Assembly (NCBI RefSeq): GCF_018588885.1 | Contig: NZ_JAFFIW010000009.1 | Coordinates: 159,237 to 223,236 of the forward strand | Direction of reading: 5' to 3' | DNA: 64,000 nt | From: Mesorhizobium sp. dw_380 | GTDB lineage: Bacteria > Pseudomonadota > Alphaproteobacteria > Rhizobiales > Rhizobiaceae | Translations under genes and position numbers: made by a program | Notes under the pieces: model-generated | What the model was told of the DNA's origin: nothing | Databases searched by the model: none | The model's input: only the letters and a program-made list of their open reading frames with translations | In this document: one piece after another, positions 52,295 through 61,453 of the stretch | Layout: each line of letters begins with the position of its first letter | How positions within the stretch are numbered: position 1 is the stretch's first letter

Positions 52295-53880
52295 CGGGGG
52301 TCTCCGGCCTTGTCGCTCTCGACCTTGCCGATCTGGTCGGTCAGCGAGCCATGGCCGTCTCCGGCCTCATGAAGCGAATGGTTGCGCATGACGAGGATGC
52401 GGTCGGCAACCTCCAGCGCCTCTTCGGTGTCGCTGGTCGCGATCAGCGTGGCGGAACCGCTTTGGCTGTTACGGATAGCGGTGATCAGATCGGCGCGCGC
52501 GCCGACGTCGACGCCCTGGAACGGCTCGTCGAGCAGCAGCAGCCGGCAAGGTGCGGCCTGCCATCGGGCCAGCACGACCTTTTGTTGGTTGCCGCCGGAC
52601 AGCTCGTCGAGCGTGTCGTCGGGTCCGCGCGCCTTGATGCCGAGCCGCGAGATCGCATCGGACGCAGTCCGGCGCTCGCGTGCGGCCCGCAGCAGGCCAC
52701 TTGGAAACCAGCGCCTCAGATGCGGCAGGGCAATCGTGCCGGCGATCGAGGCGCCGGGAACTTCAGGCGGCAGCAATGAGGATTGCCAGCGGTCCTCGGC
52801 GACCATGAAGACACCGCTTTCGATCGACTGTGCCGGCCCGCTCGAGAGCCACGGCTTTCCATCGAGCACGAAGCCGCCTTGCGCCAGCGTTTCGAGCCCG
52901 AAAAGCGCGCGCAGCAGCCGGCTCTTGCCCGATCCGAGCGTGCCGGTGATGGCGACGACCTCGCCGGATCGGAGGTCGAGATCGAAAGGCTCCGCTCCGG
53001 GAACCAGCCGCGCGCCCTTGATTGAGGCGATGACCGGCGTGGTTGATGTCTTGCCGTCATGTGTGGCGGCTTCCAGTGTCCGGCCGATCATGGCGGCGAC
53101 GGCGGCTGGGAAATCAATCGGCCTGGCAAAGGCACCGACGATGCGGCCGCCGCGCATGACGACGGCACTGTCGGCGATTGCGGCAAGGTCGCCAAGCCGG
53201 TGCGAGATATAGAGGATTGCCATGCCGCTGGCGCGCAGCCGGCGGATGATGGCGAACAGCCGGTCGGCTTCCGTGGTCGACAGGCTCGACGTCGGTTCGT
53301 CGAGGATGAGCACGGAGGCCTTGGCCGCGACGGCGCGTGCGATGGCGATCAACTGGCGTTCCGCCGGGCGCAGATCGACGAAGTCGCGATCGAGCGGCAG
53401 ATCGAGGTCGATCAGCGCCGCGACGGCACGCGCCCGCCGGCGGATCGATGCCGCTGAGACGAGAAAGCGTCCGCTCCGGCCGCAAAGCTCGTCAAGCAGG
53501 AGGTTTTCGGCAACGGTCAATCCGGCAGCGCCGGCCTGGTCGGTCGCCTGATGCACCGTTGCGATGCCGGCGGCCTTGGCGGCGCTGGGCGAAGCGAAGG
53601 TCACCGTGTTGCCGCCCAGCGTGATCGTGCCTGCGTCGGGTGTGTACGAGCCTGAAAGGATCTTCACCAGTGTCGATTTGCCGGCGCCGTTGGCGCCCAT
53701 CAGCGCCACGACCTCACCGGGCGCGACGGCAAGATCGGCGCCGGCGAGCGCGCGTGTCGGCCCGAAGGATTTCTCGATCCCGTTAACTGAGACGGCGATG
53801 GCTGGGGTTGCTGGGGGCAATGTGATCGGGCTTTGGCTGCTGATGATGATGTGCGGGGGACGGTATGCCGCTTCTGTCAC
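52291..53880 (-). CDS. Sugar-type ABC transporter ATPase, two nucleotide-binding domains
   Basis: 529 aa RbsA-like fused ATPase. Domain 1 Walker A is GANGAGKST, its signature is replaced by LRPAERQLIAIARA and Walker B is VLILDEPTSSLS. Domain 2 Walker A is GTLGSGKSR, signature LSGGNQQK, Walker B LLLLDEPFQGVD. Asymmetric first signatures are normal in this family. Both gene junctions overlap by 4 bp. Confidence 0.92.
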   Translation of the reverse strand: MTEAAYRPPHIIISSQSPITLPPATPAIAVSVNGIEKSFGPTRALAGADLAVAPGEVVALMGANGAGKSTLVKILSGSYTPDAGTITLGGNTVTFASPSAAKAAGIATVHQATDQAGAAGLTVAENLLLDELCGRSGRFLVSAASIRRRARAVAALIDLDLPLDRDFVDLRPAERQLIAIARAVAAKASVLILDEPTSSLSTTEADRLFAIIRRLRASGMAILYISHRLGDLAAIADSAVVMRGGRIVGAFARPIDFPAAVAAMIGRTLEAATHDGKTSTTPVIASIKGARLVPGAEPFDLDLRSGEVVAITGTLGSGKSRLLRALFGLETLAQGGFVLDGKPWLSSGPAQSIESGVFMVAEDRWQSSLLPPEVPGASIAGTIALPHLRRWFPSGLLRAARERRTASDAISRLGIKARGPDDTLDELSGGNQQKVVLARWQAAPCRLLLLDEPFQGVDVGARADLITAIRNSQSGSATLIATSDTEEALEVADRILVMRNHSLHEAGDGHGSLTDQIGKVESDKAGDPR

Positions 53881-55127
53881 CCGTTATATTCCATGATCGC
53901 CAGTCCGGCATTGTAGTCCGGCGAATAGACGATGCCATTGGCATCGACGAACACATCGGTCGACTGGATCACTTGCGGACGGTTCGGGCGCTTGTCGACC
54001 ATGCGCCTTGGTGCTGGCGGCACCAGCGCCCCGGTCTCCTTCGGCTGGTAGGGATCGGAAATGTCGAACACGCGCACGCCGGCATTCTGGTAGGTGGCGA
54101 AGATCAGCGTGTCGGAAACGAAGCTGCCCGGCCGGTTCTCATGCAGATTATGCGGGCCGAAATGCCCACCCTTGGCAGTGTAGTCCGCCTCGTCTGGCGT
54201 CGGCAGCGTCGAGATCGAAATGGGGTTCGTCGGATCGCGGACATCGAAGATCCAGGTGCGTTTGCGCCCGTCTTCCTCATGATCGAGCACGGCCTCGTCG
54301 GCGACGATCAGCAGATCGCGTTTCGGCAGCGGCAGCGGCGAATGCGTCCCGCCGCCATGAGGCGGAGACCAGTTCCGGTGCGTGATCAGCTTCGGCTGGC
54401 TGCGGTCGGCGATATCAAGGATGGTCAGGCCGCCATCGCGCCAGCAGGCATAGGCTGTGTCTGCCTCGACCAGCGCGTGATGCAGCGCATAGCGGCGGCC
54501 GTCGGGCCAGTCCGGCGTCTCGCCGCCGGCGAGATGCATGCCCGGTATCCACCAGCGTCCCGCTTCGACGGGCCGTGCCGGATCCTGGAGATCGACGGTC
54601 AGGAAGATGTAGTCGCTGTAGCCGTCGAGCAACGCCGAAACATAGGCATAGCGTCCGCCGACGTACCAGATGCGATGGATACCGACGCCGTCGACCGGGA
54701 AAAAGCCGATCTGGCGCGGCTGCGTGGGCTTCGAGATGTCGTAGATGGCCATGCCGGCCGACCAGTTTCTCCCGCCGCCCGAGGCGGTGCCGATCGTCTC
54801 GCCGATCGACCGGGTGTAGTAGACCTTCTCGTCGAACGCGAAGGCGGCTTCGGCGAAGAGATCGCGCGCATGAACGACCAGCAGCAAATCCTCATGCGTT
54901 TGCAGATGGATCGTCCAGGTGTTTGCCGGCGCAGGCACGAATATCGTCGCGCCGGGGTTTCTGGGATCGCGTATATCGATGATGGAAAACCCCTGTGACC
55001 AGGGATGCGCGACATAGGCGAATCCTCGGTGCACCATGACCTGCAGCCCGTCCGGCCGTCCGCCCTGGTCTGAATGGCCGATGAGTCGCATGTTGCGGGC
55101 GTAGTCTGGAGCGGGAAGAGAACTCAT
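53877..55127 (-). CDS. LVIVD-repeat beta-propeller protein
   Basis: 416 aa from the ATG at 55127. Successive beta-propeller blades are visible: FAYVAHPWSQGFSIIDIRDP, AGMAIYDISKPTQPRQIG, GGLTILDIADRSQPKLI, RTWIFDVRDPTNPISIS and GVRVFDISDPYQPKE. There is no signal peptide, so it is probably cytoplasmic. The gene stops inside the ATPase gene start (4 bp overlap). Function is unknown; cytoplasmic LVIVD proteins next to sugar importers have no assigned reaction that I know of. Confidence 0.83.
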   Translation of the reverse strand: MSSLPAPDYARNMRLIGHSDQGGRPDGLQVMVHRGFAYVAHPWSQGFSIIDIRDPRNPGATIFVPAPANTWTIHLQTHEDLLLVVHARDLFAEAAFAFDEKVYYTRSIGETIGTASGGGRNWSAGMAIYDISKPTQPRQIGFFPVDGVGIHRIWYVGGRYAYVSALLDGYSDYIFLTVDLQDPARPVEAGRWWIPGMHLAGGETPDWPDGRRYALHHALVEADTAYACWRDGGLTILDIADRSQPKLITHRNWSPPHGGGTHSPLPLPKRDLLIVADEAVLDHEEDGRKRTWIFDVRDPTNPISISTLPTPDEADYTAKGGHFGPHNLHENRPGSFVSDTLIFATYQNAGVRVFDISDPYQPKETGALVPPAPRRMVDKRPNRPQVIQSTDVFVDANGIVYSPDYNAGLAIMEYNG

Positions 55128-55260
55128 CACTGTCTTTCGAAAGCTTTTTGTCCCGTCGTCCGGGGCGACCGGGCGACGGGATTTTGAGAGGCTGGTCGCA
55201 TTTTTCAATGCAAGGCGTTGGCTGGCCGGCTTGTTGCAATTGCAATGAGTGGTCGGCGGT

Positions 55261-56301
55261 TCAGTTCGTCGCGGGAATCCAGGGCGCCTTGGCCGCGTCG
55301 CTGTCCTTGAAGGCGGGGAACTTCGCCTGCAGATCCTCGATCGTCTTGATGTTGTTGTCGACGAGGTCCTTCCTGGTGACCAGTGTCGGCTTGATCAGCA
55401 CCGAGTGGCCTGGATCCTGGCCGGCGATCAGCTGGGCGAGCGCACGCACCGAAGCCTCGCCGACCACGGCCGGGTTGGTCGCCGCGGTCGCCACCCACGG
55501 GCTGTTAGGCTCGAGGATGGCCTGGATGTCCGAGGTCGAGATGTCGACTCCGTAGATCTTGACCTTGTCGGCGACACCAAGCTCGTCGATTGCGAGCTTC
55601 ACGCCACGGGCGAATTCATCCCACGGGGCGAAGACAACCGAAAGTGTTGGGTTGGCGGTGAGGACGGCCTTGGTCTGGTCGGCGACCGAAGCGGCGACGG
55701 TGTCGTTGACCACCCCCCAGGTGGCGACTTCCTTGATGCCGGGATACCTCTTGGCGAAATCCTTCCAGACCGCATAGCGGCGGTCGAGCGGCGCGAAGCC
55801 GGCGACATAGACGACGCCACCGTCGAATTTCTCGCCCTGCTCCTTAACAGCCTGGCCGATCACCAGGCGCGCCATGTCGGCGTCGGACTGCTCGACCTGC
55901 GGGATCTTGGGGTTGTCGAGATTGGTGTCGTAGGCGACCACGGGGATACCGGCGTCAAGCGCCGCCTGCGCGACGTCCTTGATGGCTTCCGGCTGGCCGT
56001 TGTTGATGATGATGCCTTGCACGCCCAGATTGATCGCCTGCTGGATCAGCTGGCGCTCGGTGTTGATGTCGTTGCGCGCCTGCGAAATGTTGGCCTCGAT
56101 GCCGAGCGCGTCGGCCTGGCGCTTCACGCCGGCTTCGAAAGCCTGGAGCCAGTCACCGGAGCCGAGGAAGCTGACGACGGCGATCTTGACGCCGCCTTTG
56201 TCGAAGGGAGCTGGCGCTCCGGCAAGACCTTGCGCTGAAGCCGCGGTGGCGAGAGCCGTGATGCCGGCCGCGGCGGCCAGCGAAAGAAGATGCTTGATCA
56301 T
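55261..56301 (-). CDS. Sugar-type ABC transporter substrate-binding protein, paralogue 2
   Basis: 346 aa, the first gene of the minus-strand transport operon. Signal peptide ends near ATAASAQ. It shares about 60 percent of residues by eye with the protein at 50179, including QAINLGVQ, GQPEA, NPKIPQVEQSD, YVAGFAPLDRR and NSPWVATAATNPAVVG, and the same length. Probably periplasmic. Together the two indicate a duplicated, possibly specialised, receptor set. Confidence 0.89.
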   Translation of the reverse strand: MIKHLLSLAAAAGITALATAASAQGLAGAPAPFDKGGVKIAVVSFLGSGDWLQAFEAGVKRQADALGIEANISQARNDINTERQLIQQAINLGVQGIIINNGQPEAIKDVAQAALDAGIPVVAYDTNLDNPKIPQVEQSDADMARLVIGQAVKEQGEKFDGGVVYVAGFAPLDRRYAVWKDFAKRYPGIKEVATWGVVNDTVAASVADQTKAVLTANPTLSVVFAPWDEFARGVKLAIDELGVADKVKIYGVDISTSDIQAILEPNSPWVATAATNPAVVGEASVRALAQLIAGQDPGHSVLIKPTLVTRKDLVDNNIKTIEDLQAKFPAFKDSDAAKAPWIPATN

Positions 56302-56530
56302 GTGTTGTCCCCGTTGAAATCGGCCGCATTCTAGGGAGGGGATCCGCAGCTTCCGAGAACTCTCGTTGCGAGTTTTTCAGGTCCCGGAGCATTTCCGGTT
56401 CGTTTCCTTTCGGGTCGTAGCAAATCAAGGCGACGCTGCGCAGGCGTCGGCTATTTCGAGAAACAGAATTGTTCCAAGTCGAGCATCCTTGCTCTAAAGC
56501 TCGCGCATCGAAGCCTTGGACGAGATGCGT

Positions 56531-57292
56531 ATGAGTGAACCGGTAAGCCCTTCGGAAGCCGAACACACCGAACCGACGCCGGAGCCGCCGACGCGAGAGC
56601 CGGTGTTCAATCTGCCGCCGATCGTCCTGGGAGTGATCGGCATTTGCGGGGTCGTCTTCCTGCTGCAGCAATATGTGCTGAACGACGCGCAGCAAATGAC
56701 GCTGCTCTACGACGGGGCCTTCATCCCCGTCCTCTACACCGGGCAATACGGCTTCGACTGGTTCCTGTTCACGAGACCATTCACCTATGCGTTCATGCAT
56801 GGCGGTTTTGCCCATATTGCCATCAATATGGTGTGGCTCGCCGCCTTTGGCTCGCCACTGGCCAATCGCCTTGGCGGGCTCTGGTTCGCATTGTTCTTCG
56901 CCATCACCGGACTGGCTTCCGTAGCGCTGTTCTGGGCCATGCACCCCTACGGCGAGGCGCCGCTGGTAGGCGCCTCCGGCGCCATATCAGGCATGATGGG
57001 TGCCGCGGCGCGTTTCGGCTTTCACACCGACCGCTCGGCCGGCAAGGCGGCCTTTGCCGGCCCGGTGCTGCCGATCTCAATCGTGTTGCGCTCGCGCGGT
57101 GTCGTGATCTTCCTCGCCATGTGGATGATCATCAACCTCGCCACCGGCCTGCTCGGCTTTGCGCCGGGAATAGATGGCCAGATTGCCTGGGAGGCCCATA
57201 TTGGCGGCTTCATCGCCGGCTTTTTTGGCCTGCGCTGGTTCGATCGGCGATGGCAGCCGCTCGAATGGGAGGCCACCGACCGTCGCACTTGA
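56531..57292 (+). CDS. Rhomboid family intramembrane serine protease
   Basis: 253 aa with about six hydrophobic segments. The catalytic Ser is in GASGAISG (Ser149) and the His in EAHIGGFIAG (His223). HGGFAHIAINM (His90, His95, Asn99) is the supporting oxyanion/HxxxxHxxxN motif. These enzymes cut transmembrane helices; targets here are unknown. The N-terminal proline-rich region is disordered. The ATG at 56531 is favoured by GGACGAG upstream. Confidence 0.89.
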   Translation: MSEPVSPSEAEHTEPTPEPPTREPVFNLPPIVLGVIGICGVVFLLQQYVLNDAQQMTLLYDGAFIPVLYTGQYGFDWFLFTRPFTYAFMHGGFAHIAINMVWLAAFGSPLANRLGGLWFALFFAITGLASVALFWAMHPYGEAPLVGASGAISGMMGAAARFGFHTDRSAGKAAFAGPVLPISIVLRSRGVVIFLAMWMIINLATGLLGFAPGIDGQIAWEAHIGGFIAGFFGLRWFDRRWQPLEWEATDRRT

Positions 57293-57378
57293 AATGCAAC
57301 CGATCACGGCGCACGATGTTCACTCTTATGTGAAAGCCGGTCAGGGCAGAACCGGTTGGCAAAGTAGAGGAGGACGCC

Positions 57379-57810
57379 ATGACGGTTAAGGCCATTCTCG
57401 AGCAAAAAGGCCATGACGTGCTGACGCTCGGGCCGAACGAAAAGCTCAGCGAAGCCATTCGTATCCTTACAGAACACAAGATCGGCGCACTGGTCATCAC
57501 CAATGGTGATCGCAAGATCGTCGGCATCCTGTCGGAGCGCGACATCGTGCGAGTGATCGCCAGGGAAGGTGCCGCCGCGCTCGACATCGCGGTGCGTTCG
57601 GCGATGACGCCGAAGGTGAAGATCTGCAATGAGAACCACACCGTCAACGAGGTGATGGAGATCATGACCAAGGGCCGCTTCCGCCACCTGCCGGTGGAAA
57701 AGGACGGCCTGCTCGATGGCATCGTGTCCATCGGCGACGTGGTCAAGCGCCGCATCGAGGATGTCGAGCGCGAAGCCGAGGAGATCCGCGCCTATATCGC
57801 CACAGCCTGA
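57379..57810 (+). CDS. Two-CBS-domain protein
   Basis: 143 aa with a pair of CBS domains: VLTLGPNEKLSEAIRILTEH, IVGILSERDIVRVIAREG, and then AMTPKVKICNENHTVNEVME with RHLPVEKDGLLDGIVSIGD. It has a short C-terminal helix. CBS pairs bind adenine nucleotides. A GGAGG site precedes the ATG. A dyad at 57826-57847 follows. Confidence 0.9.
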   Translation: MTVKAILEQKGHDVLTLGPNEKLSEAIRILTEHKIGALVITNGDRKIVGILSERDIVRVIAREGAAALDIAVRSAMTPKVKICNENHTVNEVMEIMTKGRFRHLPVEKDGLLDGIVSIGDVVKRRIEDVEREAEEIRAYIATA

Positions 57811-57825
57811 GTGGTGAAGTGAACC

Positions 57826-57847
57826 GCCGGCCGAAATATCGGCCGGC
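57826..57847. terminator. Hairpin after the CBS gene
   Basis: Perfect 9 bp stem GCCGGCCGA - AATA - TCGGCCGGC without a U tract. It may be a weak terminator or an mRNA end. Confidence 0.5.
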
Positions 57848-58051
57848 AGCACTACCTGTTGGCCGGTTCAAAGCGGACGAGTTCGAGCCTGTGCCTTGTG
57901 ATGCGGAAGGGACCGCTGCCCGACGCTCGAGCGGCTGAAAACGCCGGTCCGCGGCTTTACGCTTGTCTCTTCTGGCGGTTTGCACTAGCGAAGGCCAACA
58001 CCCAAATTCGCGAAAATCGCAATCTTCGCGAACCAGAAGCGCAGGCTAACA

Positions 58052-59551
58052 ATGAGCATCATCGACACCCGCACGCCCGACGCAAAACGCCTGATCCCGG
58101 GCGCCACCGGCGATTGGGAAGTCATCATAGGCCTTGAGGTTCACGCGCAGGTCACTTCGGAAGCAAAACTGTTTTCCGGCGCCTCGACCGCTTTCGGCGC
58201 GGCCCCCAACAACAATGTCAGCCTGGTCGACGCGGCAATGCCCGGCATGCTGCCGGTCATCAACGAGGAATGCGTCAAGCAGGCGATCCGCACCGGCCTT
58301 GGCCTGAAGGCGCAGATCAACCACAAATCCGTCTTTGACCGGAAGAACTATTTCTATCCCGACCTGCCGCAGGGCTACCAGATCTCGCAGTTCAAGCAGC
58401 CGATCGTCGGCGAGGGCACGGTGATCGTCTCGGTCGGCCCCGACCGCCAGGGCGAGTTCGAGGACATCGAGGTCGGCATCGAGCGCCTGCATCTGGAACA
58501 GGACGCCGGCAAGTCGATGCACGACCAGCACGCGACAATGTCCTATGTCGATCTCAACCGCTCCGGCGTTGCGTTGATGGAAATCGTCTCCAAGCCCGAC
58601 ATGCGTTCCGCCGACGAAGCCAAGGCCTATGTCACCAAGCTGCGCACCATCGTGCGCTATCTCGGCACGTGCGACGGCAATATGGACGAGGGCTCGATGC
58701 GCGCCGACGTCAACGTCTCCGTGCGCAAGCCCGGTGGGGAATTCGGCACGCGCTGCGAGATCAAGAACGTCAACTCGATCCGCTTCATCGGCCAGGCCAT
58801 CGACTACGAGGCGCGCCGGCAGATCGCCATTATCGAGGATGGTGGCAAGATCGACCAGGAAACGCGGCTGTTCGACGCCGTCAAGGGCGAGACGCGCTCG
58901 ATGCGTACCAAGGAAGAGGCGCACGACTACCGCTATTTCCCCGATCCCGACCTCTTGCCGCTGGAATTCGACCAGGCCTATGTCGATGCACTGGCGAAGG
59001 AATTGACGGAACTGCCCGATGACAAGAAGGCGCGACTGATCGCATCGCTTGGCCTGTCGACCTACGATGCCTCGATCCTGGTCTCGGAAAAGCCCATCGC
59101 CGACTATTTCGAGAAGGTGGCTGCCGGCCGCGACGGCAAGCTCGCCGCCAACTGGGTCATCAACGATCTGCTCGGACAATTGAACAAGGCCGGCAAGGAC
59201 ATTGAAAGCGCTCCGGTTTCTCCTGACCAGCTCGGCGCGATCATCGACCTGATCAAGGACGGCACCATCTCCGGCAAGATCGCCAAGGACCTGTTCGAGA
59301 TCGTCTGGAACGAAGGCGGCGATCCGCGGCAGCTGGTCGAAAGCCGCGGCATGAAACAGGTCACCGATACCGGCGCCATCGAGAAGGCCGTCGACGAGGT
59401 GATCGCGGCCAATCCGGACAAGGTCGAACAGGCGCGTGCCAAGCCGACCATGGCCGGCTGGTTCGTCGGCCAGGTGATGAAGGCGACAGGCGGCAAGGCC
59501 AATCCGCAGGCGGTCAACGACCTAGTCAAGGCCAAGCTGGGTATCGAGTAG
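58052..59551 (+). CDS. gatB: Aspartyl/glutamyl-tRNA amidotransferase subunit B
   Basis: 499 aa. [40 protein letters not shown]-like [28 protein letters not shown] and [12 protein letters not shown] are the GatB signature, followed by the C-terminal YqeY-like domain. It converts mischarged Glu-tRNA(Gln) and Asp-tRNA(Asn) using ammonia from GatA. The partners gatA and gatC are not in the window. The next gene starts 5 bp later. Confidence 0.96.
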   Translation: MSIIDTRTPDAKRLIPGATGDWEVIIGLEVHAQVTSEAKLFSGASTAFGAAPNNNVSLVDAAMPGMLPVINEECVKQAIRTGLGLKAQINHKSVFDRKNYFYPDLPQGYQISQFKQPIVGEGTVIVSVGPDRQGEFEDIEVGIERLHLEQDAGKSMHDQHATMSYVDLNRSGVALMEIVSKPDMRSADEAKAYVTKLRTIVRYLGTCDGNMDEGSMRADVNVSVRKPGGEFGTRCEIKNVNSIRFIGQAIDYEARRQIAIIEDGGKIDQETRLFDAVKGETRSMRTKEEAHDYRYFPDPDLLPLEFDQAYVDALAKELTELPDDKKARLIASLGLSTYDASILVSEKPIADYFEKVAAGRDGKLAANWVINDLLGQLNKAGKDIESAPVSPDQLGAIIDLIKDGTISGKIAKDLFEIVWNEGGDPRQLVESRGMKQVTDTGAIEKAVDEVIAANPDKVEQARAKPTMAGWFVGQVMKATGGKANPQAVNDLVKAKLGIE

Positions 59552-59556
59552 GGAGC

Positions 59557-60048
59557 ATGTTCGTTCGCACTGCCGGGGATCGCGACCTCGCCGCTATACG
59601 GGCTTTGCTGGTCGAGACTTGGCACGCGACCTACGACGCCATCTATGGTGCCGAGCGGGTCACCAAGATCACCGATGAATGGCACTCGACTGCTTCACTG
59701 AAAACGAAAATGACGCGACCGAACAGTGAGTTTCTCGTCGCCGATGACGGCAAGCGCATTAGCGGCGTGGCTTTCGCCGAAGGCATCGACGGCGGCGAAC
59801 TGGTTGTCCTGAAACAGCTCTACGTGCTTCCAGGCCTGCAGGGCAGGGGCATCGGCGGCATGCTGCTCGATGAGATCATCGAGAGTTTCCCCGAAGCCCG
59901 CGCCATCCGTCTGGAGGTCGAAGGGCGGAACACGCACGCCATCGCCTTTTTCGAGGCAAACGGCTTCGTTCGCTCCGGCGATGCCGGCGAGCACACAGGT
60001 GCCGCTGGAGAGACGACGCTCGTCTATCATCGGCCGCTCGCCGGCTGA
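59557..60048 (+). CDS. GNAT N-acetyltransferase
   Basis: 163 aa with an acetyl-CoA motif LQGRGIGGMLLDEII and a C-terminal EGRNTHAIAFFEANGF. GVAFAEGIDGGELVVLKQLYV forms the preceding strands. A GGGAG site lies just ahead of the ATG, 5 bp after gatB. Substrate unknown. Confidence 0.86.
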   Translation: MFVRTAGDRDLAAIRALLVETWHATYDAIYGAERVTKITDEWHSTASLKTKMTRPNSEFLVADDGKRISGVAFAEGIDGGELVVLKQLYVLPGLQGRGIGGMLLDEIIESFPEARAIRLEVEGRNTHAIAFFEANGFVRSGDAGEHTGAAGETTLVYHRPLAG

Positions 60049-60206
60049 TCCCCCTCGCGCATCTGACTGGATCACCTTCGCGCGAGCCGCGTCGTGGAGC
60101 GGCTGTTTTCGTTTGACGCCCTTCGGGTCTGGCACCAAAGCTGCCGCAGCTGACCACGCGGAAGCCGGAATGAACCGGCACGCAAAGGCTCGCGCTGGGG
60201 GGATCA

Positions 60207-60905
60207 ATGCCAAGCTTGCCGGAACTGATGCCGACACAGGTGTCGGACGAAACTTTCGGTGGCGTCACCTATCACATAGCGGGCGAACTTGTGCCTGTGC
60301 TTTCCGTCGATGTGACGCGGATGCCTGTCTATTTCGAACACCACATCCTTTTGTGGAAGAACTCCACCATAACCATCGGCCTGAAATCGCTGAAGGGCGC
60401 GCTGAAGCGCATGATGGCCGGCATGCAGATCTTCGTCACCGAAGCGTCGGGAGCGGGCATCATCGCCTTCAGCCGCGACGGGCCTGGCCATATCGTGCCG
60501 ATCCACCTGCGGCGCGGCGAGGAGATCCAGGTGCGCGAACACCAGTTTCTCGCCGCCACCGGCAATGTCGACTACACATTCGAGCGGGTACGGGGCCTGG
60601 CGACGATGCTGTTTGGCCAGAGTGGCTTCTTCATCGACCGTTTTCGCGGCGATGCCGGTGACGGCATCGTCTGGCTGCATGGCTACGGCAACGTCTTCGA
60701 AAAGACGCTTGCATCAGGCGAGACCATCGACATCGAGCCGGGCGGCTGGTTGTTCAAGGACGCCTCGGTCAGGATGGAAACGAAGATCGACCGCCTGTCG
60801 AGCGGCTTTTTCGGCGCCAACGTGAATTTCATCGTCAACCGCTTCACCGGCCCGGGCCGGGTCGGCATCCAGTCGATGTATCTGCATATGCCGACGGAGG
60901 AGTAG
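60207..60905 (+). CDS. AIM24 family protein
   Basis: 232 aa of the AIM24/TRAP-like beta-rich family: LVPVLSVDVTRMPVYFEH, LKGALKRMMAG and the repeated FSRDGPGHIVPI and VREHQFLAATGNVDYTFERV segments. The eukaryotic relative supports mitochondrial organisation; bacterial function unknown. GGGGGGA site 4 bp upstream. Confidence 0.87.
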   Translation: MPSLPELMPTQVSDETFGGVTYHIAGELVPVLSVDVTRMPVYFEHHILLWKNSTITIGLKSLKGALKRMMAGMQIFVTEASGAGIIAFSRDGPGHIVPIHLRRGEEIQVREHQFLAATGNVDYTFERVRGLATMLFGQSGFFIDRFRGDAGDGIVWLHGYGNVFEKTLASGETIDIEPGGWLFKDASVRMETKIDRLSSGFFGANVNFIVNRFTGPGRVGIQSMYLHMPTEE

Positions 60906-61010
60906 GTCCAGCAGGGCACGAAGGAAGAGGAGCGTGGCCGATCGGTCCATTTTCCGCCACGCGTCATTCTTCGCGTTTGCTGCGCCGGCTCACGACAGAT
61001 ATGCAAAGGC

Positions 61011-61349
61011 ATGACCAAACTGTCCCGCATCACAGCGCTGGCGCTTCTCGCCATCATCATCTTCGCAACTTTGTCGCCGATCCAAATGCGGCCACACATA
61101 GCCGAGGCGAATATCGAACGCGCCTTGGCTTATGTGATGTTAGGCCTCGCCCTCGCACTCGGTTTTCCCAACCGTCTCTATCAAGCAGTGATCTTTGTGG
61201 TTGTGACCGCCGGCATGCTGGAACTGCTCCAGATCATTGATCCGGGCCGTCACGCGCACCTTGCCGATGCGCTTGTGAAGGCAGCAGCCGGGATCCTCGG
61301 CATCGCCGTGGGGCAACTGTTCGTCGGCGTGCGGAAAGGACAGGGCTAG
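61011..61349 (+). CDS. VanZ-like membrane protein
   Basis: 112 aa with four hydrophobic segments. FATLSPIQMRP and the GMLELLQIIDPGRHAHLADALVKAAAG block match the VanZ-like family, including the conserved E-LLQ and H-LADALVN-type pattern. It is probably an inner-membrane protein. The repeat copy B begins 12 bp past its stop. Confidence 0.78.
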   Translation: MTKLSRITALALLAIIIFATLSPIQMRPHIAEANIERALAYVMLGLALALGFPNRLYQAVIFVVVTAGMLELLQIIDPGRHAHLADALVKAAAGILGIAVGQLFVGVRKGQG

Positions 61350-61361
61350 CGCGGCACCCTA

Positions 61362-61453
61362 ATGCATGTCGCCCAAAAGTGAACTCGGTTTTGGGACAAC
61401 GACATGCATAAACAAAGAACTAAAGCTCGTCGCATGGGCGCGACGCGCTTTAG
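61362..61453. repeat. Interspersed palindromic repeat, copy B
   Basis: Starts ATGCATGTCGCCCAAAAGTG, then CGGTTTTGGGACAACGACAT, identical to copy A except for a few bases, and ends with the GCGACGCGCTTTAG arm. The TAA stop of panC lies in its final bases (61450-61452). It separates the VanZ-like gene from convergent panC. Confidence 0.9.
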
